Part shown: positions 1-11,488 of the stretch, piece by piece | How positions within the stretch are numbered: position 1 is the first letter of the stretch | How the letters are laid out: each line of letters opens with the position of its first letter | Assembly: GCA_015680685.1 (NCBI GenBank) | Contig: MNCI01004508.1 | Span: forward strand, 67,903-131,902 | Direction: 5' to 3' | Length of the DNA: 64,000 bases | Source of the DNA: Gnetum montanum | Taxonomy: Eukaryota > Streptophyta > Gnetopsida > Gnetales > Gnetaceae | Translations under genes and position numbers: made by a program | Notes under the pieces: generated by a model | The model's input: the letters and a program-made list of their open reading frames with translations, nothing else | Databases searched by the model: none | What the model was told of the DNA's origin: nothing

Positions 1-205
1 GCATGTCTTAGTGTAGCTGCGACTTTACTAGTCCAGAAAGACCTTAAACTAGCAGTCTTAGCGTAGCTGCGACTTTATTGGTCTAGAAAGACCTTAAACT
101 AGTAATCGTAGCGTAGTGTTTCACTCTAGTTAGTGGTCTAAAAAGATCTTAGACTAGCAGTTTCGATCTGATACATGCTTGCATTCCGCAATGATGTTAA
201 ACTAG
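1..205 (+). repeat. TAAACTAG-core tandem array, copy A (5' of pol)
   Basis: About three and a half degenerate units of roughly 55-60 bp, each holding an AGAAAGACCTTAAACTAG-like core and a GTAGCTGCGACTTTA-like segment. The same core forms the array just upstream of RT in copy B (22,480-22,600). The array therefore marks the 3' part of the protease-RT interval of copy A, whose gag, protease and antisense gene would lie left of the window. Confidence 0.8.
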
Positions 206-455
206 TAGTTTCACGTTTCTACATTGGCAAATTTACATTTTTTTAGTAGTTTCACATTCTCACATCGACAATTTTACATTTTTACATTTTTAGCAGTTTC
301 GCATCTCCATGCCTTAGTAGCCTACCATAACCTTGAATGGGAAAATTTTAATCTTTATATCATACTTACACATTATTTCTGCTTTGTGAGTTTTCACTAT
401 ACACAATTACTACGAATAGGTGCCTCCTAAATAGACTCTCATTTCATTTTGGCAG
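206..455 (+). other. AT-rich leader before pol of copy A; candidate 3' end of an intron
   Basis: No gene is visible. The stretch is rich in TTT and TTTTAG runs with repeated GCAGTTTC and CACATT words, and matches 22,600-23,104 in copy B. It ends in a pyrimidine-rich TTTCATTTTGGCAG, a good 3' splice site, immediately followed by the first codons conserved between copies A and B. In Ogre, a Tat-lineage element, an intron between protease and RT is established; the same here is inference. Confidence 0.45.
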
Positions 456-2160
456 GTTGAGCAAAAAATGGAAATCCATTGCGATCTCTCCACACATTTA
501 GCTTTACCAGGTCCACACAAGAAGCTCGCAAGACAATTGAACCCAGACCTGATTAGCTCGGAATCAACCACAGCTAGCACCATAGCATCCTTAGAAACAT
601 TCCTAGACTAGCTCGAGCATCTGGTTCGAACCCTAGATTTAGAGGCCAGGGATGTAACTGAGGACCCTCTCATCAAGACGCCTGTGACCACATCCAAGGG
701 CAAAGTAAAGAATTTAAACCTTAGTTCTCTCTTAGATGTGTAGACATACAAAGATGTAGTAAAAATTTTTTAAGAAAACATTAAAGTCTTCACATGGTCA
801 TACAGTGACATGCCGGGTTTAGATCCGAGGCTGATACAGCACAACATTATCCTAGACCTATGCATGAAGGCATTCAAGCAGAAGGCTCAAGGTTAAACCA
901 GAAATTACACTAGCCATAAGAGATGAAATCACTAAGCTATACCAAGCTGGTTTCATTCGTGTAGTTGATTATTCAGAATGGGTGTCCAACATCATTGTGG
1001 TTTCTAAGAAAATGGGAGAAATACGAATCTGTATAGACTTCCAGGATCTGAACAAGGAAACAATCAAAGATGATTTTTCACTTCCAAGCATCGATCAACT
1101 CATCGACACTATGGCTAGTCATACTTTTTTATCCTTCATGGATGGTTTCTCTAGCTACAACCAAATTTGCATTAACCTAGAGCATTATATTACAACAACC
1201 TTCATGACTCCATGGGGTACCTTTTGTTACACCATGATGCATTTTGGGCTCAAGAACGCCGGAGCAACCTACCAGCGAGCCCTAACTTACATCTTCAGTG
1301 ACTACATCTTAGAAATGCTAAATGACTATGTGGATGATATAGCAGTCAAGTCCAAAGAAGCTGCTAATCACCCACGCAATCTAGGGGTAGTCCTCAAGTG
1401 TTTTCAAATGCATGATTTGCGCTTTAATCCTAAGAAGTGTTCCTTTGGGGTGAAAACATGATGCATGTTAGGGTTTGTAGTATTGGAGGATAGGATACAA
1501 GTGGACCCTGACAAAGTTAAGGTCATTGTCAACCTGGCACCTCCTACAAATCTTAAAGAATTGTGTGGTTTGCAAGGTAGGGTACAGTTCATCCGAAGGT
1601 TTATAACAAAGTTAACAGACAAGTTACACCCCATGCAACATCTTCTAAAGAATGGGGTTAATTTCAAATGGACAACTTAATGCCAACAAGCCTTCGATGA
1701 CTTGAAGAAAGAGCTTTTGCAGCTTCCAGCTGTGCATCCAGCACAGAGGGATAAGCCTTTCTTCATCTACCTTTCCACCTTTGACACATCTATCGTAGCA
1801 TTGTTATGTCAGAAATGAGACAATGGATCTGAGATACCAGTGTATTATTTGAGTCATGCATTAATAGCATATGAGGCGAAATACAATGAGGTGGAGAGTT
1901 ATTGCCTTACCTTAGTATTTGTGTTAAAAAAGTGGAGGCATTACCTATTTTGCAGTACAACTAACATCATTTGCAAAAGCAACATACTCTGGGCTATCAC
2001 TAACAACCTGTATGAAAGTAGCAGGATAGCCCAATGGAAAGCAATAATCATGAATTTTAACTTACACTATGTGAGCCAGTCATCGACGAAAGGTCAAGCT
2101 ATAGTGACACAACTTATAGCCTCACCCATCGATGACCAGGCAACCATAGATCCTGAATTC
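456..2160 (+). pseudogene. pol: Ty3/gypsy reverse transcriptase and RNase H, copy A, decayed
   Basis: Reverse transcriptase plus the first RNase H of a Tat-type polyprotein. Translation opens with a leader (MEIHCDLST) that copy B shares (VEIHHDLST). RT motifs follow: FLSFMDGFSSYNQI in the first catalytic-Asp region, PFGLKNAGATYQRA-like (here HFGLKNAGATYQ) and an intact YVDD at 1,327-1,338. The connection region has LGFVVLEDRIQVDPDK, and RNase H has PVYYLSHALIAYEAKYNEVE and LKKWRHYLF. The longest open piece is 982-1,461. It ends at a TGA where copy B reads CGA or GGA-type coding sequence. Another stop at 1,678 is TAA for CAA. Stops at 742 and 770 and a frame change near 890-910 break the upstream part. 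The copy cannot make a full polyprotein. Confidence 0.9.
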
Positions 2161-2204
2161 CCATATAAGCATGTGGCACTATCAACACCATCCCATCACA
2201 CCTG

Positions 2205-2625
2205 GAATCTACTTTACACTTCGACGGTGCCTCAATCGTGTAAGGAGGTAGTGCAGCTACCTTCATTACGTTCCCCTCTAGGGAAATGCACCTATTTACC
2301 TATTGTTTTGCGTTCCCCTACACCAACAATGTGGTAGAGTATGAGGGGTTACTCAGAGGCCTCTCAGCTACCCAAACACTACGCATACAACACCTAGCGA
2401 TTTGCGGGGATTCATAACTAGTTGTGAATCAAATCACCAAGGTATATACCTACAAAGCTATGCACCTACAACCCTATTGTGATCTAGAAAAAAGCCTACT
2501 CAAATAGTTTGCAACTACAGATGTGCAACACATGCCACATAATAAGAACACTATAGCAGACGCCTTAGCCACCCTAGCACTAAATATTCCACCATGCTTA
2601 TTTGCAAGTTTGCCGACTTTGATTG
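2205..2625 (+). pseudogene. Second (archaeal-type) RNase H, copy A
   Basis: Directly after the first RNase H and a linker, the translation gives FDGASIV*GGSAATFITFP, then YEGLLRGLSATQ, then a GD.QLVVNQI-like block, then NKNTIADALATLAL. These match the four acidic-residue blocks of the second RNase H of plant Tat elements: D in FDGAS, E in YEGLL, D before the QLV block, D in ADALA. Two frame changes (near 2,170-2,230 and 2,330) and TAG stops for CAG show decay. This domain between RNase H and integrase is what places the family in the Tat lineage. Copies B and C carry the same block. Confidence 0.8.
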
Positions 2626-2739
2626 TCGAATGTCCTAAGCCTATCACTCAGGTAGGACACGTGGCCTCTATCAATGCTGTGGATACCTAGGAGTGGTATG
2701 TCAATATTAAAGCCTACCTGCAACATGGTGAACCACCAA

Positions 2740-3934
2740 GCATACTGACATCTGCTCAGAGAGATGCAATTCGTAAGCGTGCCTAGCAATATACGCTCAT
2801 GGGAGATAACGCCCTGTGCAAATGTTCCTATGACAGGATATTGCTGGCATGCGTAGGTAAGGAGTAGGCGTGGAAGGTGGTTAATGAAGTACATGAAGGA
2901 CTGTGTGGCAGACACATAGCACCTAGGGCTATGGTTACAAAAATTAGATGCCTAAGGTACTACTGGGCCCAGATGGAGCATGACTACCTTTCAAAAGTCA
3001 GGACGTGTGACACATTCCAAAGATACACAAATCTCATACATGTTTCACCTATGGAGCTACACCCAACACAGATCATGTGGCCTTTCAAGTGATGGGGGCT
3101 AGACCTCATAGGACCTATCATGCCTAAGTCCTCCGCAAGGCATAACTTCATTATCACTGCCACTGAGTACTTTACTAAGTGGGTGGAAGCTATCCTTATG
3201 AGGAAGATGACATCTCAGTAGGTTTGCCACTTCATCTTGGATAACATCGTGACAAGGTTTGGGCTTCTGATGACTATTGTAGCCAACAATGGACCACAAT
3301 TTAGTAGTACAGAAACCCGAACCTTCTACAACAATCTTGGCATCAAGAAATCATTCTCCTCACCATATTACCCAAAGGTGAATGGGTACGCAGAGGCTAC
3401 AAATAAGTCCATCATCAACTTGCTGAAGATGATGGTTAACAATAGCAAGAGGTGGTGGCATGAGCAAATCCTCTATGTGCTATGGGCCTACAGGATGGTA
3501 TGCAGGCCGGTGACAAGTAAGACTCCTTATAATCTTGTTTATGGATCTGAAGCTGTGTTGCCTCTTGAGTTGTAGGTACCATCACTTTGGATGATCCTAT
3601 CTAATGTCGTGAGCGAGACCCAGAATAATGAGTCAAGAATTATCAACCTTGACTCAATACAGGAGGAGTGCACAGAAATGCTGAGCTACATAGAGCACTA
3701 CCAGAGCAAGCAATAGAAAAAACATCATGCAAAGCCACATCAATGACCAATACAGAAGGGAGACCTCATCCTCAAGGCTGTCTGTAAACATGTGAGCAAA
3801 TTCTCAACCAACTGGGAAGGCCCATACATGGCACTAAAGCCTTTGGAAATGGAGCCTTCAAGCTGGCGGACATGGATAGCAACGAGTTCACAAACCCAGT
3901 GAATCACTCATACCTCAAGCCATACTACATATAA
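2740..3934 (+). pseudogene. Integrase, copy A, decayed, catalytic Asp replaced
   Basis: Integrase inserts the cDNA into the host chromosome. An HHCC zinc-binding region is visible (VHEGLCGRHIA with the paired CDTFQRY; the second Cys of the pair is lost to Phe). The catalytic core follows: first Asp in GLDLIGPI, second block reading VANNGPQFSS, and Glu in VNGYAEATNKSI. The second block has AAC (Asn) at 3,285-3,287 where DNGPQF is expected, so a catalytic acid is missing. Stops at 3,090 (TGA) and 3,220 (TAG) split the core. The C-terminal part runs through TPYNLVYGSEAVLPLEL and ends at a conserved NHSYLKPYY plus a stop at 3,932-3,934, in register with copies B and C. Confidence 0.88.
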
Positions 3935-3944
3935 GCACATGGAG

Positions 3945-4328
3945 CAGACAAGAAAACATCCACTACGACATAAAATTGGAAAGGTGAGAAAATTTCCTCT
4001 ACGATATTAAACTGGCACAACTTCACCAACATCCGCTACAATGTAAAACTGGCACAGATAGTCCGCTATGACTATAAACTAGCACAACTAGTCCTCTATG
4101 ACTATAAACTAGCACAACACATCCACTATGACGTAAAACTAGCACAGATCATCTGCTAAGATGTTAAACTAGCATAGCTAGTCTTCTATGACTATAAACT
4201 AGCATAGCACATCCGCTACAATGTTAAACTAGTGCATATGGTCTACTGGGACCTTAAACCAGCACAACAGTCTGCTAGGACCTTAAACCAGCACATGGTC
4301 TACCAAGACCTTAAACTAGGTTTGCGGC
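3945..4328 (+). repeat. TAAACTAG-core tandem array after integrase, copy A
   Basis: About eight units of 40-50 bp of the form GTCC(A/G)CTA(T/C)GACTATAAACTAGCACA, changing rightward to TCTGCTAGGACCTTAAACCAG. It follows the integrase stop by only about ten bases, as in copies B (26,575-26,770) and C (29,385-29,640). Confidence 0.85.
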
Positions 4329-5650
4329 ACATCCCTAGCATGCATCTACACCAAGTACACATCAAGCGAGCATGCATAGTGCTAACATGGGGTGGGATGT
4401 TGCAGTTCCAGAATGCAATTCACGACACGATGAGAACATGATCTGGAAAATATGCAACGTCACTGCTCCTAGCATCTTGTTGATTCCCCGGAGATGTCGT
4501 ATGACATCTCACTGACCCCCCAAACCTATCATCATCATGGCCCATCACCCTGATGGTAGTTCCTTGGTCAGTGCCTGCGGCTGGAGTTCTGATAGTATTG
4601 TGGCCTAGCCATAATATTGTTACCCTCCAACTCCCTTCCAGCATCTGAGCTTAAACAACGTTTAGCTATGTGGTAGCTGATCCCATAGCTAAACTAAGAA
4701 TGCATGCCTTAGGTAGGGATTCCAGAGCATCCGCACTCATAGCAACTCACCGCTCCTTCGATGCCAGCCCCTCCACACTGATGCTACCAAGGCCCCTGCT
4801 CGCCTTCCTACTTTGGAGACCATGCACCAGCAAAGATATCCAAGAGCTTCAACAATGTCTGCAGCAAGCAAGACCTTTGCCCTCATTTTGCATCATGGCT
4901 ATTTCTTCTATTTTTCTCTCTATCGTGTTTGTAGGGTGCATTTCGAAGAGGCATCAGCCGAAGGTGCATCTCACCACAGTAGCAAATGCTACAGTGTTGC
5001 GAAGTGGTTGTCTTGACTAGCTTGGCTACTCTAAAGTGCATATCCTATCCTACTTTCTAAACTCCTTCCCTTTACCTTATTCCTTGAATCTGCAATTCCT
5101 ACTCACTCCCCTCTTTTACAAGCTTTTTTCCTAATGCCTGTTATGCCCTCTTGTTTTCTCAACCGCAAAGTCCATGATGTGCGTAACACAGCTCACCATA
5201 TGGAAAGCATCTATAGGTAGGTTAAAGCTCCATACAGATACAACACAACTCATCCTGGGAAAGAAACACTTGTCCTGCAACAAGGTTATTCGCAAATGTA
5301 ATAGCAAAATAGTAAAAGGCAAAAGCATAAAAGAGCGAAAGCTATTTCGCAATTACCCTCTCCAAGCGTTTCGACGAGAGGTCGAAGGTCAACAAAAAAA
5401 AAAGATGACCACGCGAACAACTCCCTCATGAGCACTCTGACAAGGGATTCTTCTAAGTTTCATCTTTATTCTTTTCTTGAACCTCCTTCCTTCCTGCTTA
5501 GCCTTTTCCCCCGCAAAATCCAATGCAACACTCTCAAGTGCAACTAAGTGACGTCTTGGTGATCACTGAACAATAATGTTAGCATTTCTTCTTTCGTGGT
5601 GTTTCATATTCTTTGTCAACATCTCTTGGATCCATCCTCCAGATGTCGAC
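4329..5650 (+). other. 3' untranslated region of copy A, no gene
   Basis: No convincing coding sequence; short open frames lack any family resemblance. The stretch aligns along its length with 26,771-27,769 of copy B, for example GGGTGGGATGTTGCAG against GGGTGGGACGTTGCAG and GTGGCCTAGCCATAATATTG in both. It is therefore the family's region between the integrase array and the polypurine tract. Tat elements are known for long, variable 3' untranslated regions. Confidence 0.7.
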
Positions 5651-5659
5651 AAAAAGGGG
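5651..5659 (+). promoter_or_regulatory. Polypurine tract, copy A
   Basis: AAAAAGGGG followed by CCAA and then the TG that opens the LTR. Copy B has AAAGAGGGG at the same place (27,770-27,778). This is the expected plus-strand primer site for cDNA synthesis. Confidence 0.7.
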
Positions 5660-5894
5660 CCAATGAAACACCCTAAATTTTTAGGGTATCCTTGCTTCAC
5701 GAAGTCATCGCAATTCAGGCAGTGTCATGTCACTTCGGAAGAAATGGATGTTTCAAGTTTAGGCTGTACAATTTGGAAAATTTTCTAGTTGGGTAATTTG
5801 TCCAGCTGATAGCCTACATATAAGTGATATAGAGAGTTGTCGGTAGTGCTCAAAATGCGCAAAACAGTTTGGCAAGCTTTCTAGTTAAGGAGTT

Positions 5895-6545
5895 TGCTAT
5901 GCTACGCTACGCTATATAGTGTAGTAGGCTTCAGGAGATAGTTGTTCAAATAGTCAATCGTAAGTTGTTGCAAGACAAGATGCTACACTACACAGCGTAG
6001 CATAGCATAGTGAGAGCAAGATAGGAAGGCACGACCTACTTAGTAATTTCAAATGCACTCAGTCAGTGCCTCTGACCTTCGAGAATAGTTGCTTTTCTTG
6101 ACTCCAAGTTCTTCAGCAATGGATCCTTCACCAAAAAATAGCAAACTTAGCAAAAAGCAAGCCATGTCAGTTGCTACACTATGATATGCTACGTAGCATA
6201 GCATAGTATAGCAATTCTACTGGAGCAACAAAAGGCATCTCAAAGGGTGGGATTAGCAAGTTCGCAAGTTTTGCAGTGTAGAAAAGCAAAGTTTGCAGAT
6301 TGGCGATGTTTTCATGACTAAGGCCAGCTGCTACGCTATGCTACGATACATAGCATAGTAAGTATGAAAAAATTAGTTGGAGCACTTCAAAGGTTTCCGA
6401 CACATGCTGCAGGACACAACGCAAGTTCTTGCCTTGAACTGGTGGCTACGCTATGCTGCGTTGCATAGCGTAGAAAGATGCTACGCTACGCCAATATGCT
6501 ACGCTACAAAGTATAGCACAGTGTAGCAAGAAGTTACGCTACATC
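5895..6545. repeat. Cluster of GCTACGCTATGCTACG-type palindromes in LTR A
   Basis: At least six blocks such as GCTATGCTACGCTACGCTA with their reverse complement TAGCGTAGCATAGCA nearby, around 5,897-5,925, 5,982-6,012, 6,175-6,212, 6,331-6,362, 6,446-6,475 and 6,478-6,545. Each can fold into a hairpin. The same words occur in LTR B and in introns of the antisense gene. Confidence 0.8.
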
Positions 6546-6736
6546 AATGCACTTCATCTATTTGCACCATTGGCACACATCTCCAAGTTCTAACAGTGCA
6601 ATTACGACATGGTAGGCTTGTAATTATAGCATGGCAGGCTCGTCCAACGATCATGCTTGTCCATGCAGCATAGACAAGTGAACATGGGCCCAAGACACAT
6701 GGTGTCCAAACCGCACCTTTCATGTGCCTTTGGCCC

Positions 6737-6744
6737 TATAAATA
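6737..6744 (+). promoter_or_regulatory. LTR promoter TATA box, copy A
   Basis: TATAAATA within GGCCCTATAAATACCCC. The matching site in LTR B is 28,743-28,750 in the same context, downstream of the shared CATGGTGTCCAAACC block. Transcription of the element would start about 30 bases downstream. Confidence 0.7.
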
Positions 6745-7364
6745 CCCCAATGAGCAATGCTCAAAAGGGTAGGCAGGTCAGCTGGTTGGCGAATTGGTTG
6801 GCTGGCAAGCAAAAAGTTAGCATTGTATTCCTGAGCATTGTAAACATCTTGTTTGACATTTTAAACAGATGGCACTCTCATTTAGCATTCTACTTTTCTC
6901 TTTCCTACTAGCCCCCATAACATTTTGCATTGTTGACTCCTGAGTCTATGTTCAAGCATACAACTATCTTACTCTAAACGTCTTGATTACTCTTGGGATC
7001 CCTGCACCCCTTAGCGTCATGCAACCAATTGTATCCACCTTGATAGTGTGAAGTCACATTCTTGAAGTGGTGCATTTTTCTAATTTCATTTTACTTTTTT
7101 TTCATTCTTATCATTTCATTTTACATTATTTTCTATCCCTTTTGCATTTTAAAGATTACTTTATGCTATAAATCCCATGTTCAAATTATTCATTTGCAAA
7201 AGGTTATATTAACACCAACTAAGTCCCTATCTGACCCACCAGACTGTTCAGGGAACCCTATTTCTTTTTTATCTACCATGGCCCTCGCACAGATCGAGGG
7301 TTAAGACTATCATGAGCGATGACCTCTTAGTGTTTTCCAGCCACCAACATTTTCGATCGCAACA

Positions 7365-7765
7365 GGCATGTCATTCTAAGACCATGTGACTACTTTGATG
7401 TTGTCTTGAAGGACTCTGGATACATCCTTTTGCATTTTTTCATCTAGGAGGGAACTTAGTTTTAGTGTTTTTATTTCCCCCTAGATGTCGTTATCGGTGT
7501 TTCGATGAGAGGGTCCTTGGTCACATCCCTAACCTCTAAGTCTAAGGCTTAGACCAAGTGTTTGGGCCAATCTAGGAATGTTTCAAAAGACACTACAGTG
7601 TTATCGATAGATGAATCCCAGTCTATCGACTCTAAGTTTGGATATCTTGCAAGCTTGCCATGAGGACCTGTCAATGTTAGAAGTGAGTGTAGATCATGCT
7701 ACATGGCAATCTTATTCAACTTCTCACAATAAGAGAAGCCTGCTCAAGTGATACCTGTTTGTAGC
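7365..7765 (-). pseudogene. Start of pol (RT leader), copy D, truncated by copy A
   Basis: The reverse complement aligns with the first ~350 bases of pol in copy B (23,105-23,450). Shared words include GGCATGTCAT/GGCATGTCGT (the DMPG codons), TGATGTTGTCTTG, CATCTAGGAGGGA and TTGCAAGCTTGC. The reading frame is broken. The fragment stops exactly where LTR A ends, so the rest of D's RT, RNase H, integrase and LTR is not in the window. The simplest reading is that A inserted into the pol of D. Confidence 0.75.
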
Positions 7766-7844
7766 TATAGTGCATAATAATGAATACTTACAAAGCAATA
7801 ATGAAACATGTAATGATCGTCAAATGTTCAGCCAAGTTTGCAAG

Positions 7845-8145
7845 TTACCAATTTAAGGTCTTGATGGACCGTGAGTAGGTTTGAACATGTAAGAGATATT
7901 AACTTTTCATGTTTAAGGTCATGGTGGACTGTTAACAAGTGGACGTGGTAGAGGCTACTAGTTTAAGGTCTTTGTGGATTGCTAATGAGTAGGCTTTGTG
8001 AAATGTCACTAGTTTAAGGTCTTCATGGACCGTGGCAGGTACTGTTGCAAAATGTTACTAGTTTAAGATCTTTCTGAACCGTGGTATGTTGCAAAATGTC
8101 TCTAGTTTAAGATCTTCATGGACCGTTAATAGGTAGCATAAGCTT
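7845..8145 (-). repeat. TAAACTAG-core tandem array, RT side of copy D
   Basis: About six units of roughly 45-55 bp. On the + strand each reads CTAGTTTAAGGTCTTCATGGACCGT or a close variant. It is the inverted counterpart of 22,480-22,600 in copy B and separates the D pol fragment from the promoter of the antisense gene. Confidence 0.82.
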
Positions 8146-8313
8146 CATAAAGGTACGTTGCTAATTCGGGGTGGAACAAAATTTTCAATTGGACCCCACC
8201 TACAGACAATGATGTTACGCTAGAGTGAAATTATGGCACGAAAGTGTTACACTATATAGGCATCCCACCTTACTTGGGGTGCAAAAATGACAATTTCCTT
8301 TCACTGTGTTGGC

Positions 8314-8321
8314 TATAAATA
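8314..8321 (+). promoter_or_regulatory. TATA box of the antisense gene, copy D
   Basis: TATAAATA in GGCTATAAATAGGGG, 121 bases before the ATG at 8,442. The inverted copy has a degraded counterpart at 22,291-22,298 (CATAAATTGGGG when read on the gene strand), and the flanking GGGGTTTA.CCC is shared. Since both copies keep it, the antisense gene probably had its own promoter rather than the LTR's. Confidence 0.6.
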
Positions 8322-8572
8322 GGGGTTTACCCCTGGTAAACTTGTCATTTTCATTGTTAGATCACAGAGCCCACATCTAGAGCGTAGTGTGATCATGCCG
8401 AGAGAAAGCAAAACAATGTAGCGTAGCAGCTAACAATATCCATGAGTGAACTAACGGCACCTAAAGGCAAACGTAAGCACCGAGGACTTGTTAAGGTAGA
8501 TGAAGTTAAGGACACTTTGGGGTGCCTGACCCAGGCATTCATTGAAGTACGCAAGGAGGCTCCATTTTTACG

Positions 8573-9408
8573 GTAAGTTGTCGCACTACCTTTTTTTTTC
8601 TTTAGACTTCTACAATCATTATTGTTGAAATCTGCATCTTTTGCCATCGTTTTGGTTGTTGTTTTGGCTGCTACACTACCATTGTTGCTAGTTGGCCACA
8701 GTGGCTATACAGATGTTACGCTATAGATGCATGTGGTATCACCTTCACTACTATTGTTGCGACTGCCTTGTCGTGGGGGTTTAGGTGAGTTTTGACAGCT
8801 TAGTGCATGGCTAGCATAGCGCACTGCCCTTAGGAGGGTTTGGCTATCTATGTAATTTGACAGATGAGATGTGTGTTTATTGTAGTACAGCTCAAACTAT
8901 TTTGTACGTTCAAATTATTGTTGGGAGGGTCATAGCACAATGATCTCTTACTTGTTTGCACTTTGTAGTTCTTTTATTACGGTATGCCTGTATGTTAGAA
9001 TGTCTTTAGATTTATCACTTTGCTACATTGTTTAACCTACAATATTGCTACATTGCTTAATTTGTTTTTTATTGAGTTTGCCATATTGCTATGCTTGCCA
9101 TAGTAATGGGTTAATTATGTCATTGTATGGCTACATGTCTGCCTATTGTTTGCTACATTACATGTCATCTAAGTGTTGTTGTACTATGTGAAGTTTGATG
9201 ACCATGCAACACTACAAGGCTTGCTTTGTTGTTGTTTGTTTGCATTGTGTTTGTTGTTCTTTTTTTTTATTTTGTGACTGATGAAATCACACTACGCTAC
9301 ATGTGATGAAAATGTAATGCTACGCTACACATAATCATAGGGTTATGCTATGCTACGTGTAAACTATGCTCATTCATTGTGCTAACATTTGGTTCTTCAT
9401 TATGCAAG
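8573..9408 (+). other. Intron 1 of the antisense gene, copy D (836 bp)
   Basis: Opens GTAAGTTGTCGC and is T-rich, with repeated TTGCTACATTG words. It closes with TTCATTATGCAAG before a block homologous to the inverted copy. It contains CTACGCTAC and GCTATGCTACG palindrome words near 9,293-9,358, as does intron 1 of the other copy. No separate gene is seen inside it. Confidence 0.55.
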
Positions 9409-11342
9409 GTTATGTTGAAACCCATTTTGATTGTCTTAGAGACCGTAGGAGTCCTATGCTGCCTTAGCGAACCGGTGGCCAATGTTCCTCCTCCCCACAC
9501 ACGTGTGGAGCAGCAGGCGGTCTAGTTTTGGGAGGGTGCATGGTACTTCCTACAGTTCCTCCTGCAGCATTTTAGAATGATCATCTGGTCACACTTGTCT
9601 GTGGAGACAGTAGCTATGATCATAGAAACCCTGTTTCCTAGGGAAAATATAGGTATTATGAAATTTTTGATTGATGGGTCAATCAGGGGCAAGTAGGCAA
9701 AAGGTTCCAACCAGCATCCAAAAAGCCTAAGACGCTTAAGCTAGATTTTGGAAATGCCCAAGTATAAGTGCTACCACTAATACAACATGTTGTTTGTTGC
9801 CCGTCACATGGGCACCTACTTTCAAAACCCACCTAGAACCATTTATTTTTCCGGCAAGTGAGTTCTATGCTAGACACAGGTATTAATAGTGTATTTATGC
9901 ATTTTTGTGTGTGTTACCAGGTTTTTTATTGATAAAAGTAATCTCCACGATGATAGAGACACCTTGGCATTGGCACAGATGGCCCTGTGGGAGTTTTCCT
10001 CCACTGGGAATGTGTGTGTCGGTGTGATAGGCCAATTTGTGGGTGAGTTCAGAACCTATCCAACCTGGTATTTCCAATTTTATGGGAAGTGTAAAGAACC
10101 TGGTTGGTTGGATAGGGAATGGACCTCCCTTAAGCCACTCACTATCGAAGATGTGTTGGTGGATCTTCCACCATTTCCGATGTCGTTTAAGCCTGGTACG
10201 CTAAAGTTTGAATTCACTGTTAAATGTTCGAATGATGTTTACCTTGTTCTAACCCTCTTCCTTTTTTTTACTTTTTTACAACTCATTTTAGTGGCAAAGA
10301 AATCCCAGGAGGTGAGTGTGATTACCTCTAGGAACAACAAAACCAACCTCTTCTTTAGGTACAGGGAGGTGGAGGAGACTCAGTATTGGCTCTGCAATGG
10401 GGCCCCAACCACACTGGTCCATAACCTTTAAGAGATTGGGCTTATGGATGTGTTTTTTTGCTATTAACCCAAGTGTTCCACCTACCAAGATGTTTTCCCT
10501 AGCTGACTCCTTCTCCGAAAAGGAAGACCACTTCCGCACACGTATTCACAATGTGCATGTAGTATTTGATGTCAACGATCAATTGTTCGCTAATCTTTTC
10601 AGCGTTCCTTCTGATGGTCTCCTTGTGGGAGAAGAATCTAAAAAAGATGTACATAATCAGGAGGACATCGAGGAGTGGCTAGGGGTTGCAAAGGATTAAA
10701 AGGGAATTTATATAGATAAATCCAGGCTATGGGTGGCCAAAATGGTTTACCCTATCTTCCATGCCTGTGCCTTCCCCAAGCTACTATCCCAAGGAAAAAT
10801 CATTGGGATTGGGCAGGCTTGGATAATAAGGGATGTCATGGAAAAAGGAACCTATTACAACTAGGTTAGGCATCTTTGTAGAGGCATGCAGGTTGAAATG
10901 GTCAAGCTTCACAGGAAGCTTGAGTCCCATTTCGATGTGCACCATGCCTTTTTCATAGCCTACTTACAACATTTTGTAGAATTCTTGATAGTCTATGAGA
11001 ATGGGGTCTAGGTACTACAAGATCATAACTAGATTTCCAAACCATGGATTTTCCAAGTTTTTTGTACCACCTAATCTGAGGATCCTCCAAAAGCTATCAA
11101 GAAATCATTCTTGATGATGATGACGGATCGGGTGGCACATAACTTTTAGGCTAAGGACAGTGTGGGAGAGGCATCCCCCATTACCACTGGTAGTGTGACA
11201 AAGGGGGAACACCTCATTACAAAGATGATGATGATGAAATTGCAGCGCAAGATGTCTCTTCCGGTTGAGGAACCTCCCCACACAAATGAAGGAAGAGGGA
11301 ATAAGTTGCAACTCAAACTTTGTAGAGTGCAGCCTCCGATTG

Positions 11343-11488
11343 GTGAGTTATTTTTTTGGTTTTTTTGATTTGTGGTTTTTGGTTTTTTTTTTTACATTTG
11401 CTACACTATGTTATGCTAGGTAGCATAGCATAGTGTAGCAACTATTTCAAGTTGATGTTATTTGCTTACTGCAATTACGCTTTGTCAG
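11343..11488 (+). other. Intron of the antisense gene with a palindrome, copy D
   Basis: Donor GTGAGTTATTTT, acceptor CTTTGTCAG. In the middle, 11,399-11,440 carries GCTACACTATGTTATGCTAG followed by a reverse-complement arm GTAGCATAGCATAGTGTAGC, a hairpin of about 19 bp per arm. The equivalent intron in copy B (about 19,565-19,455) has the same palindrome at 19,490-19,530. Confidence 0.6.

Larger units (their letters stand above)
5664..7364 (+). mobile_element. 3' LTR of copy A (1,701 bp)
   Basis: Starts TGAAACACCC right after the polypurine tract and ends GATCGCAACA, so it has TG...CA ends. The LTR of copy B (27,783-29,372) shares both ends, the TATA region, the CATGGTGTCCAAACC block and the CTCAGTGTTTTCCA block near the end, although the two are strongly diverged. 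The left half contains clusters of CTACGCTATGCTA-type palindromes (about 5,895-6,545). No 5' LTR of this copy is in the window. The base after the LTR begins an inverted family member (copy D). Confidence 0.8.

Noticed and set aside
4670-5020. A 116-codon open frame in the 3' region of copy A
   Set aside because: The matching region of copy B (27,110-27,400) does not conserve the frame, so there is no evidence of coding.
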